The translations under genes were made by a program, and so were the position numbers. The notes under the pieces were generated by a model that was not told the origin of the DNA, made no database searches, and saw only the letters and a program-made list of their open reading frames with translations. From assembly GCA_950295325.1 (NCBI GenBank), contig OX485805.1, positions 33,093,501-33,157,500 on the forward strand: a stretch of 64,000 bases of DNA, written 5' to 3'. Below, one piece after another: positions 37,801 to 50,038 of this stretch. Origin of the DNA: Polytrichum commune. Lineage: Eukaryota; Streptophyta; Polytrichopsida; Polytrichales; Polytrichaceae. Numbering within the stretch: the stretch's first letter is position 1; every line of letters starts with the position of its first letter.

Positions 37801-40800
37801 TACCTAGACCGAATCACATGTTTTATATAGAAATGCGGGCACCTGAGCACAAACCTTCAAAACATTCACCAACTCACCATCATAATTGATATGTCATATT
37901 TACTTCTATTCATATAGGAAACATAAATTTTCAAATATAAACTGACGAGATATATAGATATGCAATCTTCATCATATAAGGTCATATACAACAATACATT
38001 GGATGCATTCACATGCATTAGGCGTTCTTACATACAATACGGCCTAACAAAAGAATTACTAATCACTTTGATACACAAATCAATCGTCTTTGATGGGAAC
38101 ATTATTATGAGTCATTCAAACCGCTCGCGGTTTGGATTAGGGCCCATGGTTTTTTTAAATGAAGAAATTAGTGGTTAGTAACAGTCAGTATATAGGTAGT
38201 TGCCAAAGTTTAGGACATTTGTCTATGGATATGAGTTGCACAAGAGATTGGTGTTAGGTCTAGACCAACCGGGTTTGAATCTGGTTGGTTGCATTGATTG
38301 GTACTATCATAATTGAGTTAGTATTAAAAATATGTAGGCGGATATAAAGAAGAATTTATCTACGCTTGTATACGTACAATCTTCACTTTTTTTAAATTTA
38401 AAATTAAATAAACATAATGATATTTTATTATTTTCCAACGTGAATTAACCAAACCGCTCGAGGTTTGGATTAAAGTTTGCAGTCTAGTTAGAAATGAAAT
38501 TAGAGGTTAGAAATTAGATTAAAATTACTAATTAATATTGAGACATATAGAAAATGGATGAAAACGCAAACGGATGATGACGTCAAATGGATGAAACCAG
38601 TGCAAATGAAAGCCATTGGATCAAACGGGCAAAGAACGAAGATTGTTGGATTCATGGTTTTGGGGAAAGTTGGCTAGGGTGGTGTCGGCTGTAGATGCTA
38701 ACTGATAGATGTAGGTATGACTATATTTACGGATGGTAAGATTATATGGTTAAATGGGATAGTCTCATGAAGAAGAGCACGAAGGCTTAATTTGTCTTTT
38801 TGACTCTCGCAATTAGGACCATCTCTTTTTGTCTCATCTTCATGTATGTATATCCAAATAATTTGTAGAAAGATAGGAATATGAATGTTGGACAAAATGA
38901 TTTATGAACTTTATAATTGTTGAATAAAAAGGTGTTTGAATCATGTTAAAGAATTATGTTATTGTCTAGATATATTATCTTCTGATATCTTAAGTTTATC
39001 GTTGTATAATTTTTGTTACCTCACCTCTTATTGCATTAGGCTTATGCATTAGGCAATAGATAGAGATAGAAGTCAGTGGTTAGAGATAAAGTCAGTGGTT
39101 GGTGACAAAGTGATTGATTAAAACTCTAGATTTTATCTTAATTTAGTTGTTAATTTGGAGGGTGGCAAAATGTCACCCATCTGAAAACTATTCTAAGGAC
39201 CGGTGGGTTAATCCTCAAACACATATACTACTCAGCCAACCCAACCAATGGTGGCCGGTAAAAAATTCCATAGAAGTAGGTGCTTTAAACAAACCCCATC
39301 AATTGTAACGATGGATAAATTTTAAATGAGGCTAGAGTGTTTTAGGATTGGATGAAAAGCGGTACGGTATAGGATAATTAATTTACTTAGGATATATTTA
39401 GTTGGATTCATTTGGATGATTATAATGTATGGGTGAACGGAATGAAACTAAACAATTATAGGAATTAGAAGGTCATTGCTTGGAGGCACTAGAATAGTCC
39501 ACTCATCCGGCCCATTTTGTGGGTTGTTACTTTGCTTGGAGTAGCAATTGTCACCAAAATCACCAAAATTAAAATCCCTACTGAACTTAACCTTTATCTA
39601 TAAATTATCAAAATATCTAATAAATATCTCACCCCATAATGTTAATCCATTTATATATGCCAATATATGAAGAAAACATCCATGTATATGAATTTTGATA
39701 TCCAACAACATAATAACAAACCCTAATTGCATGCTCAACATACTTCCCAATCATCACATGGACTTTGATCAAGATATCTTCCTCATAGGACATCATAACC
39801 AACACTATTTGACTCAACCAATCAACGAGGACAAATAATGACAAACTTTCACATCCAACCTCTAAACTCACACCTCGATTGGATCACTTCCCAGTAATTC
39901 GCCACCTCCCACCGTAATTTGCAGTATGTAGACCTCATGCATCACGAACCAACACACCCCCTAGTTCATATACCCCATACTGGAAATTAATATCCAAGAG
40001 TTCTTTACTAAATTCAATTAATTGAACTTCATTGACATCCAACAACTTACGAAACTACTATAAGAAGCCATTGCCCTCACCTCAAAAAATGGACGGAGAC
40101 CAACCAAAAAAAACATCATAAGTTCAACAAATGCCAACCAAACATGTGTCGCACCTCCGCCCCCTCCCCCTCACCCCACAAACAAAACATCGAGGGGGTT
40201 TTCTGCCCTATAAATAACAAAAACAATGGAAAGAACAACTCAACACCGTCCATCTTATAAAAAATGTCATCGCAACCTCCACGTAACGAATACCCATGTA
40301 CCAATACCCCCTAATTGGAACCTCAAACCATAAATTCAAGATATAAAAACTCCCCCAACATAAACCCGCCACCCACCACTTACAACCCACTAGAAATACA
40401 AGCTTGGTTGGACAACATAGCTAGTATAGCAAAAAAAATGCCAAGGTAGATGCTCAGAAAATAACCATTGCACAAACCTCCCAAAATTGTAAAAGAGAAA
40501 TAAAAAAATATAGATCTCTACTAAACATAAAACCAAAAATGTTTCACAAATGAATTTTCAATTATCAAAACCCTACACCACTCGACTATGTCATAAGTTA
40601 AGATGGAAAATTAACCATGCATCCCAATGCCATTGCAAATGTCATCTAGCCCACACACGAAAAAATAAAATCAATCCAATGACAAACTCCTTTGTGCTTA
40701 GACCTGACAAACCACTCGTCAAGATGTGTGCCATCTACCAATACCCATGGCAAACAAAAGGCTTTTTCATACTAGAGAAAAAAAAAAAACCCTCCACACT

Positions 40801-43340
40801 CCTTTTACTAACCGCATAATAAACTATAATTATATATATGACACATGCATCCAAAATCTATTCAAAGGCAAATTCACTGGAACAAATAGTATCCTCACCT
40901 CCATCCCCACCACCTCACACAACCCCAAACTCTACCCCACACTCAGAACATAACACAACCACACACTTCCTAGGCACCCCCATTTCGTACATCTCTTGCT
41001 TCCACATACAAAAAAAAGAACAAAAAAAGAACAAAATGGGGAGCCAAACAACATACACATATGGCAAACCCCATACACCAACCACTCCAAATGAATCACA
41101 CAAACGCAACTCTTAAACCATGACACCATCCTTTATGAACACAACCTACTACTCATCACAAAACTCACATAAAAAATAAAACAACAAGATGTAAAAAAAC
41201 AAAAATACTCAACAACCTAAAACCCCAACAATCACGCGATAGATGAATTGTTCACCCCAACCTCGACATCCCACACCTTACAATTTATACTCAAGAATGC
41301 AACCCAAATAAAAACATCGTTGGCACATCGCCCATAATACAAATACACCCCCTAGCCCCATCGAGAACCATACTATGTCTCCACCTATACAAGACTTTGC
41401 CTAGAAAATTTTCCTCCTTCTTAACCGACACATCAAAAAATCACTTCCAAGATGCGAACCATCCACCACCCCCCTCATCTTTAATCACCGCACATTTCCA
41501 TCATCAAATCTAAACAAATCCATACAAACCTTCCAAATCACACACTTGTACTTCTCCAGTCCACTCACATGTCCCATGCAATTACCACATTATCACTCCC
41601 CATGTGAAAGATATGTAATCTTTGGCTCAATAGGCCCAACCTTATCATCTCACCCCTCACGACAATATACCAAGACATTACCCTTCCTCACATACTATAA
41701 CAACAAATAACCCCTACTCACCTCCATTCTAATATTCTCCCACATACCCACCACATCACAAATACCCACCTTCCTCCAACAACTTCGTACAACACTCCTC
41801 CCCACTTACACCACCTACCTCGCCACACCCACCCCCCATACAAATAGAACATACATCAAAAAACATGACACATAGCCCCCCCCCCCCCCTCCGGCTCACC
41901 ACCAAAGCACTTGCCAAAACCCCTCACCCTTCCTCCAAGCGTAACTATACATATGGCTCATTCACACCACCGGATGGAGAAAGAAAATGCAATATCGCAA
42001 GAGCTGGAGTTTTCAATGAACCGGTACATGTCAATATCGTTGCTTGCCTACTTGAATACCCCAATTCCCAAAGCACAATTATACGCACTCATGATTGCCG
42101 TGGAACACCAAATGCTCCCAATGGATACATTCATATTCACATACAACCTCAATAGCATATGTCTTCTCTTGAACCACAAAAGAAACCCATCCTCCCAATA
42201 TAACCACCAAGATAAGCTCCTCATAACCCGCATAGTAAATATACTAAAAATCTCCCACTGCAATATCACCAAACCGCAAAGTTATAGCCTACACAAACAT
42301 TGTTGGAAACAACAAGGCTGATAGATTTGCCAAACAAGGAGGATAAAGACCTTGCATTGTATAAACCCCTTTCCACATGAGACATTATACTTGCCATCTA
42401 TCCCCCCGACATCCACACAAAATGATGGCTTAGTCCACAACCTCAAAAAGTACATAGAAAAAAAAGGTAAGCGTATTCATGTCCCATGCAAAAAATACAA
42501 TACCCTATATAGACAAATGACTCTCCAACACAAACATACACAGAAAATGATCAAATCCATTATGGAATGCATCTTGGATTACCAATGCACAAATAATACA
42601 AACCCTCAAATTTATATTTGGAAGATATTTAGGGAGCTACCGAAAAAACACATCCTCAAACAAGACATATCCCCAACATGTAACATGTGCACATCCCACG
42701 AAAATGACACATGCCTCCACCTATTTTCATGTTATACTAATAAACACATAAACAATCAAAGGACAAACTGACACAACAAAGCAATATACACACTAGTGAG
42801 CACACTACTAGCACACCCCACAACCTATTGCTTCACCCTAATGAATGCCATTAACATCAAATACCACACACTTGACAACACCATACCCACATGGCTACTT
42901 CCATGCACATGCTATCTACCAAGATGTAAATGCCCAAGTTGACTTAGACCTGATACATAATGCATCTTAGGAGCCCCACTTACAAAGAACCCACCCTTCA
43001 CACTCAACCCAAACCTCAAAGCACAAATAATTGAATCCACTTACTACAACCATAGATTCCCCGCAGAAGCCACCTACCAGAACCTTGATAAATATGCCAT
43101 TCTTCACCCACACTCCTATCCCAACTAGGGCGGATTATACTACCACCCATTATAATCACAACAGTAATATAGGGCAATATACTTACAACAATTGTTAAAC
43201 TCCTCAAAAACCTATAAATCCCCAACTCCAAAATCCATAAACTAAAGGATTCTCCCAAATTGCTATAAGGTACCTAACACACATGTTCCTAAAGAAAAGA
43301 AAATTAGAAAAGAAACAAGCCAAGGTCCTACTTGACTAAA
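34840..43340 (+). mobile_element. Long decayed L1-type LINE, copy 3 (ORF1-like to C-terminus)
   Basis: In order on the + strand. ORF1-like pieces (best frame 35744-36240) include V-V-N-N-L-L-Q-K-E and, after a frameshift, L-N-A-A-V-Y-I-E-W-L-N-K-S-A-Y-I-L-G-R. A poorly readable A/C-rich part follows, then an AT-rich insertion-like block (37850-39600). A probable endonuclease end has L-D-H-F-P-V (39879-39896). The RNase H domain (41860-42320) shows Y-T-Y-G-S, A-Q-L-Y-A-L and F-T-Y-N-L-N-S. A Cys/His C-terminal module (42352-42771) contains C-N-M-C...H-L-F-S-C. The last recognisable block, I-I-E-S-T-Y-Y-N-H-R-F-P, is at about 43027. No reverse transcriptase box was found between the endonuclease and RNase H, so that part is deleted or unreadable. 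The three RNase H acids are mutated (D to Y, E to Q, D to Y). The 5' limit is approximate. Confidence 0.65.
37850..39600. other. AT-rich block inside LINE copy 3, probable later insertion
   Basis: The C/A-rich LINE composition stops near 37850 and resumes near 39600. Between them the DNA is G- and T-richer and carries two copies of a palindromic motif: TCAAACCGCTCGCGGTTTGG (38115-38134) and CCAAACCGCTCGAGGTTTGG (38449-38468). Each is followed by GATTA and, further on, an AGTGGTTAG or AGAGGTTAG word that also appears at 39070-39110. No ends or coding sequence were identified. Confidence 0.4.
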
Positions 43341-44120
43341 CACACTTACTAACACTAAAACCCAAAATTAACATTGAACACATAGTCCTAACACTGAGCA
43401 TATGGTCGACCTATGAAAATAGACAGTAAGCCGCCCCCACTCTCATGCTCAATTGGACATGAGAAGGAGGCAATGAATGGACATCACATGTGAAAGTAAG
43501 AGACTTTTATGTTCCTTCTTCTTTTCTTTGTCCGATCGAGGCACATGGCTTGTCAAATTTTCCCCTTCGTATTGGATCTTCTCTCATGAAGGCCAACCTC
43601 TCAAGTCGTAACCATTGGGTTGGTCGGTCTTTTTGTGAAAACCGTTCGAGCATGGCAAGATGCGACGGTTGCAAAGATTCGGTTTTGAACGAGGGGCAGC
43701 GTTGAAATTTCAATGTGACCCACAAGTAGACAGCATAAATGGGTTATCAAGTAATGGCTTTGGTTGAGAATGTCAGTAGGAAAATGTGGAGGTGGAGGTT
43801 GAGGGCCTGAGAATCAAGTGCTTCCGGACGGAATGGGAATGGCAATGGCAGGGACTAAGTTGCCTGGCTACATCATCGTCCGCACAATGAGAAGGGAATG
43901 GAAAATGTGGACTCCTGAGGTCACCATGGAAACAAGAAAAACGGTCACATTGTCGACTAATAACTTAACTTAACTTACAAGAAGTTGGAGGAGCGAGGGA
44001 GGGAGGTACGGGTCGCTCTGTCACTAGGTTTGTTTTAGGGGGGGATGTCCTCGACTTTAAAGAGTTCTTTAAGTTATATCCAAACAGAGCAGTCATTCCC
44101 ATTCCGTCCTCATGGGGCGA
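43341..44120. other. Upstream region of the anamorsin gene
   Basis: Base composition shifts here from the LINE pattern to a balanced one. Overlapping short frames on both strands (43490-43725) have no recognised motif. Nothing else could be assigned. Confidence 0.4.
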
Positions 44121-44125
44121 GCTGC

Positions 44126-44150
44126 TGACGTGGCGTGCGCCTATATTAAA
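44126..44150 (+). promoter_or_regulatory. Candidate core promoter: ACGT box and TATA-like element
   Basis: TGACGTGG (44126-44133), an ACGT-core bZIP-type site, is followed by TATATTAAA (44142-44150). GC-rich, CT-rich transcribed-looking sequence begins about 150-200 bases downstream, including TCTCTCTCTCTC near 44350. Assignment to the anamorsin gene is inferred from position only. Confidence 0.4.
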
Positions 44151-44169
44151 CATAATAAAAACAAAAGAA

Positions 44170-45367
44170 AAAGACCACAAAATTACAAACGGCACGGGAA
44201 CGGCTTGGGAGCGAAGGGAACTCACGAGATGGGGGCGGGGAAGTGACCGGGAGCATTGCTCCGCCACCTTAAACCTCGTCGCGTCGCGCAACTTCCACCA
44301 TCCTGCTTGGGATTTGTGTGCTCTTGCGCTCGATCTTTCGCCATCTCTTATTCTCTCTCTCTCCCGCTCATCTCTTTCGCACTTGGGTCTTGTTGTTAGA
44401 GGCTGGTGTGGGAGAACCGCACCGCAACTTAACGCTGCGGAGCGCGGTGAGTTTCGATGGTTATGTTCGGTTGACCCTGTGCGTGTGGCTTTTGTTTGGG
44501 ACGGATTGCGTTGGACGCCGTCGTTGCGTTTTGGCACGCACCCCTTGTCGGTTAATGCGCTGGAATTTAGCTCGATTTTGAGGCACGAGGTTTTTGTAGG
44601 CTAGTCTTTTCTTCTCTGGGGATGGGAAGCCGTGGTTTGTGGCGGAGGAATGATTTTAAGTGGTGTTGAGTTGTTGTGTCTTTTCTCTGCGGGTGCGTCC
44701 TTTCTCGCTCGCTCGTTTGAGATTTGGTTCCGGCTCCACGGCGATTGAGGGAGGAATTAGGGGTAGTGTTTTGGTCGAGTTGGCGAGGTGGTGGATTTTG
44801 GGGAGAACTGGAGGTGATGATATCTGTGTTGGGTTTTGTGTTTGAAATTGGGCGTGTCAACCTCTTCGACTATTGTTTGAAAGTGGGTATAGTAATGGTT
44901 TTATGTCTGCGTCACATCACTCTGTGTTTCAGTTTGATTAGTTGTGAGCCAGTTCGTGAAATAAACTGCTGTTATCACCTTCCGTGCTTGTATGGCAGCA
45001 GCTTCTCGTGCTTTCAACTGTTAGTATCCCCGCTGCGCCCTCTTCATATAGTTCTGTTCAACAGACAATAGGAAGCACAAGATTGTGAATCCACTTAATT
45101 GTACAGGTTGTAAGGTCGATCGAAATGTAATATATTGGGGTTTCTTCTCCCCGGTTTGTTACTGTTTGCCTTCTTCACATTGCCTGCGAAAAGTTTCCTT
45201 AGGGTTGTCGAAAACGCAAGGCTATGAGCCATGACGCAATTTTTTATTCAAGTTGTTGAAGGTAACACGTGGTTCTCTTGGTTTTGTTCAGGGGGAGGTT
45301 CTGCACTATATATTTGGTGATTGGTTTACTGTGGGGAAGAGGTCATCTGGGAAAGGAGCTGGTTGAG
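44170..45367 (+). other. Probable 5' UTR of the anamorsin gene with one leader intron
   Basis: The GC-rich sequence to 44446 ends in a consensus donor (GCG|GTGAGT, GT at 44447). A pyrimidine-rich acceptor (TTTTGTTCAG) ends at 45291, leaving 76 bases before the chosen ATG. This predicts an 845-bp leader intron. Frames in this region are unconserved and mutually overlapping, which fits untranslated sequence. This rests on splice signals only. Confidence 0.45.
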
Positions 45368-47335
45368 ATGGCGGTCAAGTCAACAGTCCTGCTGGTTACG
45401 GATCTTTCCTCCTTATCAGACGCAACTGTAACTAACGCTACTAAGACATTTGAGGACAAACTTGCTGGTGCAGAAGGGCCAACTGTCATCACGAATATCC
45501 GCCAAGCTGGTGAGCTCAAGCTTTTAATCTTGGATGGACCATGAAGCAAGGATTTCGAAGGCTTCCGGAGTTTTGAGTATCGTTTTATATTGCATTTCTC
45601 CATTATAAGATGAACTCGTATATCCCCTGTGAAGAGTCCTCATTTAAGGATTAGTAGTTTTCTGGATGGAAACCGAGTTCGGATGCCTGAAAGGTTTTGC
45701 CCATCCTTTGGGTTTGATACTGACATGATTTCACTATTGATAAAATATGTAGAAGGCAAGCTCGCCGCAGAGACGTCATCGGTGGACGCTGTAATCTCCC
45801 TAGTGGGAGCACCAGGCTTTCACGACTCAGCCTATATTCAGGAGGTTGCACGTGTTCTAAAGCCCGGTGGCGAGTTTGTGGTTCAGGAGCCTGCGGCTTC
45901 GGAGGAGAAAAAGGTTGTCACCGATGCTCTCTGTTGGGATTGATAATGTGGATGTTAGGAGTGGACATGATATCTTAGTCCCAACAAGAATAGAATCCAA
46001 TGTGCACGGTCCTCCTCGGGTGTAAATCCTGCTATTACCAACTTGAGCTACAATGGTATTATGTTTTGAGATTGTCTGCTGGTGATGTGAAATGCATGTC
46101 TCTTCAGTGGGTTTATTCGTCTGCGATGTATCGTAAAAGAGAACTAATTTTTTTTTTAATACTCATCTACCCAGACCAATTCCGGGTTGGAACGGAGTCT
46201 GCTACTTGCTGGTTTCGTAAACGTGGAAGTGGTAGAGTGTGTGGATGGAGTTACATCAAGCTCTGATGGTCCTCTCCTCAAGCCGGTGGCTATTAAAGTT
46301 AAGAAGCCAACTTGGCAGACAGGGGCTGCTACACCTCTCAGGAGAAAGGTCCCTGACCAGAATGGTGCGTCTCTATGTTACTGTGCTTGTATATTCCACT
46401 TTGCATTTAGGCCTCAAGCAAAGTGCCTGTTATTATCCATTTTATTTTTCTGCAGAATGTTGCATTACTACCCAAAAACATTTCTGTGATTTCTTCCTTT
46501 TGTAGATAAGGAAAGGAGGTTTCTGACGAGTTTTTGAAGCCGCTGGGATTAATGTTCCATTGTCTTGCAGGTGCTGTGAAATTCTCCTCCAATGATGTAA
46601 CCGATGATGTATTCCCAGTGTCGAAGTCTCCGATCAAACTGGACATGGGGAATGATGATGAAGAGCTTGTTGACGAGGATGCGCTGTTGACAGAGGAGGA
46701 TCTGAAGGCGCCTGAGATACCCGGTGCGTCTTTTTCTGTGGATACAAATGGTGTTATATACGCGTGGGAATTCTCAATCTTGGCAGGAAGTTCGTTAGAC
46801 ATAGTTGGGCCATGAGTGTACTAACGTTAACATAATTTACTTCTGGCATTTGCAGTCGCAGATAACTGTGGTGTTGCTAAGAAGGCCTGCAAGAACTGCT
46901 CATGTGGGCGGGCAGAGATTGAGGCGAAGCAAGAGGAAGCCGGGATTACAGCTGCTCAAATCAGCAATCCGAAGTCGGCCTGTGGAAGTGTGAGTGATTC
47001 AGACGAATTGAATTTTTTCTCTGGTTATTATGCTTTGAAGACGATGTTTATGATTCACTTATTTGAAGCTTCTATTGACGGATTCTATTGTTCGTTGCAG
47101 TGTGGGTTGGGAGATGCCTTCCGGTGTGCTGGATGCCCATACAGGGGCATGCCTACTTTCAAGCTTGGGGAAAAGGTAGGTTACCTTACGTATTGCGACT
47201 ACTGCAAGTAATTGTCTTCGTTTTTAGTAGGTGCATATGATTGTACTGCTCCAAGATAATGGGAGAAATTGATCATGTTTGTGATGGAATTTGCAGATTA
47301 CTCTTGAGGGATCATTGCTGGTTGCAGATGCTTAA
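45368..47335 (+). CDS. DRE2: Anamorsin / DRE2, cytosolic Fe-S cluster assembly protein (7 exons)
   Basis: Predicted exons 45368-45509, 45753-45913, 46175-46364, 46571-46723, 46856-46989, 47101-47175 and 47297-47335 total 894 bp, or 297 residues. Every intron is GT...AG and frames join at all six junctions. Residues 1-150 form the methyltransferase-like domain (start [18 protein letters not shown] in exon 2), then an acidic linker ([13 protein letters not shown]). The C-terminal CIAPIN1 domain has two cysteine motifs: C220-x6-C227-x2-C230-x-C232, expected to bind [2Fe-2S], and C258-x2-C261-x7-C269-x2-C272, followed by P-Y-R-G-M-P-x-F. Family members take electrons from the diflavin reductase TAH18/NDOR1 early in cytosolic iron-sulfur assembly. 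The start is the first ATG giving the usual N-terminus; an upstream in-frame ATG at 45269 would lie inside the leader intron. All key cysteines are present, so the gene looks functional. Confidence 0.95.
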
Positions 47336-48023
47336 GGAATTGAAGGTTCTACTGACTTTGACAACAGGAATGAACAGGACCGGCTTGAGAATATCACAGG
47401 TAGCCACCAAATTTTGGGTATAGTTATTGAGGATCAGAAATTACAGACCATTGTCTGCAATTGACAGTAACTGTAGGGAGAGGTGCATCCTAAGAACGTG
47501 TTTTGGCATATCTACAATGATGTTTCCTACTCAAGCTGACCATTGACTGGACATTCAACTTGTTTGCTCCTGCCGACCTAAATGTATAAGTCTGGCTACG
47601 AGCAATGTTACACTTACGAAATCAAATTTGCTATTTGAGTGGTTGATGCGGTTTGAGGAATTGATTATATAAATCATTTGTGATCTGTCGATCTGGCTTA
47701 TTATATCCACGAGTAATCCCAAAGGGCAAAGACTTGGACAGGAACAAGTGATCTATGTTCTTTCTATGTCTGGTAAGTAGGAAGTTATCCCTTGAGATCT
47801 GTACAATTAAATCTATAATGTGTGAGTTTTCGTGTAAGCTGCTCACCCTCTAGGTTCTAGATAATAGTGGGTCGGAGGTGTTCGCCAGCCGATACTCTGT
47901 GGAGGGCCGTGGACACGAGCCGCTAGACGCTCAATTAAGAATACAAGTGCGGGTCATGGAAGGATTAAGACCGGCTGAAGAGTCGACTGGGAATCAATGT
48001 TGGTCTAGAACTCTGAATATTAG
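47336..48023. other. 3' flank of the anamorsin gene
   Basis: The first few hundred bases are presumably 3' UTR; no canonical AATAAA signal was found. From about 47870 a less AT-rich piece of unknown origin ends in an exact 15-bp tandem duplication (TAGAACTCTGAATAT at 48006-48020 and 48021-48035), whose second unit overlaps the start of the next MITE. Confidence 0.4.
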
Positions 48024-48332
48024 AACTCTGAATATGGTATTTAGTGTCATGATATTTTATATCACTATAGTAATTTTTTGTATGACCACGTGAACAAATA
48101 TTGTCATGGATGATGCATGAGTTCTTCTATTGGCCAAAGCCTTACGTTCTCTTGTCAGCAACTTGTGATGAAATATTGTCATGGATGATTGTGATTTAGA
48201 TGAAATAGTAGGTGGAACACTAATCCCCAAGAGAATTACAAGGAATGTGGATGAATCGCTTTACTGGGGTTTACAACTACTATTCATCAAGACAATTTGA
48301 GTTTGTAAAACTAAATGTCATATTTAGTGTAG
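48024..48332. mobile_element. MITE with palindromic termini, copy 3
   Basis: This copy of about 309 bp is collinear with that at 4525-4844. Shared interior phrases are GTGAACAAATATTGTCATGG, TTCTATTGGCCAAA/CATCTATTGGCCAAA and TGTCAGCAACTTGTGATGAA. Its right end (CTAAATGTCATATTTAGTGTAG, 48311-48332) is the palindromic terminus; the left end (CTCTGAATATGGTATTTAGT) is partly diverged. It lies between the two host genes and has no coding capacity. Confidence 0.6.
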
Positions 48333-50038
48333 TTGGCACATACGAACAATACCCCACCAGGTTCTTACATATGTTCGGGTTTGTCCATAATGACACTAGA
48401 ATGTGGAAGGTAAGCGATCTAGACGGAAACTTGCTGTCATCACACAGCTTATTACAAAAACTCATTGTAAGCCATAAAGTGAAATCTATTTTAAGTTTCC
48501 TCTCACATAGAAATTCCACAATATCTATTGTTTCTATAAGTAAGTCCATGTGATACCTTTATACGTATGACACATTATTTTGAGCTGGAGGTATGTTGCT
48601 TCTACCATCATCCATGTTAGCTTACTCCAGTGTAGAGTAGGTATGGAGCAGAGGTGGAAATGCACTGCCTGTTCCAGCGATGTTAACAGGGACTTCACCT
48701 AAGTTTATCTTGGCGAAGCATTGGTGGCCCAATATGTGCGAGCATCACCTTGGGCAAACACTTTTATGGAGAAAATGGAACATATGAGAGGATATCTTGT
48801 TGTCAACATGCAAGTTGGAGTGAATAAGATTTTTGAAGAACAACAAACAAATCCGAAAAATATGAAAATTACAGGCGAGGTCTGAATAATAGGAATACGT
48901 CATCATGAAAAAAAAGGTGCTCCACCATAGGCTAAGTTGCAAAATTCAGAGAATATTTTGCAACTAACCCTATGGTGGAGCACCTTTTTTTAGCTTACAA
49001 AGAGGTATTGTAATAAGCTGTGTGATAAGGGCGAAACACAATAAAAACGCTATCACATCAATTTGTTTTGCAAATCAACTTTGTCCTGTTCCAACCAATG
49101 ATCGGGGGAAACCGGCAGTTAGTTACAGATGAACCGGTTGAGTTTGAGAAATAACCGATTGAAGTTGGAGGCTTCAGGAGAATTACTGATCATTTTAGAG
49201 GAATCTATAGAATAAACCCCAGATTAATATACAAAAACCTAAGGATGTCAACATGTAACTGGTTGGACTTGCAAACACTAGGATCTCAATCCATTATGCC
49301 CAGAAATCTCCCCGATCATTGGTTCCAATGAGGTTAATTCTCAAATGTCAACTTCCCCGCTGGTTTTTGTTTTCAGGATGAATTCCGCAAACAGGTCCAT
49401 GAGGAAGGGGAGTCCATAATTTTGTCATTCTGTGGTTTTTTCTGACTTTGCCAGCACAGAGAATTGTGCCATAATTTCCAAGTTACGTGTGTTACTTCTC
49501 TGTTACATGAAGTTGTGTCTGAGCGAGGTGAAATGTGTGTCTAGATACTGCTACCGATTCTGTGACCCACAGGCTGATGAGACTTACGTATCTACATATA
49601 ACCAAAACCAACACACATGTTAATTTGATGTTGGCAGTGCTGTGGAACTAAGATCCTCAAAACAATTCTTATGGAAGATGTAATATTATGTCCCTTTCCT
49701 TTTAAGTGTCTGTAGCATGTTCATGCTTTTCATGTTAAACTACTGATTGGAGGAAAGGAGACTCCACATACATGCAGATGTGAATGCACTTAGAATATTG
49801 ACTGCACTGCACTTTTAATCCGAAAGGAAGATGTGGTAGGTGTATTTTGCACTGCAGGATGCACAAAGACTTTTCCTCAAAAGATTTCGACTAATTAAAT
49901 TCTGTCTATTACCACTTCGGATGCTACATTCTTAAGCACATTCTATAGCAATCGCCTGCATAATCTCACAATCACAATGCAGTCGCGTAAAGCCGCTTTT
50001 ACGCTTGATTCTTGTAAAGGCAGGTATTAAAGTTTTAT
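48333..50038. other. Intergenic region between the two host genes
   Basis: Convergent 3' flanks of the anamorsin gene (+) and the AlkB-like gene (-). Apart from the foldback at 48908-48991, no element or gene was recognised. An AACCGGTTGA/AACCGATTGA repeat near 49130-49160 is minor. Confidence 0.45.
48908..48991. repeat. Near-perfect 37-bp stem hairpin (foldback)
   Basis: The left arm 48908-48944 and right arm 48955-48991 pair with about two or three mismatches. The arm contains GGTGCTCCACCATAGG and the loop is about 10 nt. The A-run and T-run at the outer ends pair with each other. It could be a minimal foldback MITE or, if transcribed, a small-RNA precursor. Confidence 0.75.

Noticed and set aside
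43490-43725. Overlapping + and - frames just upstream of the anamorsin promoter
   Set aside because: About 70 codons each, no domain, and equal support on both strands.
43965-44537. 190-codon reverse-strand open frame upstream of the anamorsin gene
   Set aside because: Low-complexity (R/E/S-rich) and without any domain. It lies over the presumed promoter and 5' UTR of the + strand gene, where GC-rich sequence yields chance frames.
45269-45367. Upstream in-frame ATG giving a 33-residue N-terminal extension of anamorsin
   Set aside because: It lies before the predicted acceptor at 45291, and the extension has no counterpart in the family, whose proteins start close to the V-L-L-V strand.
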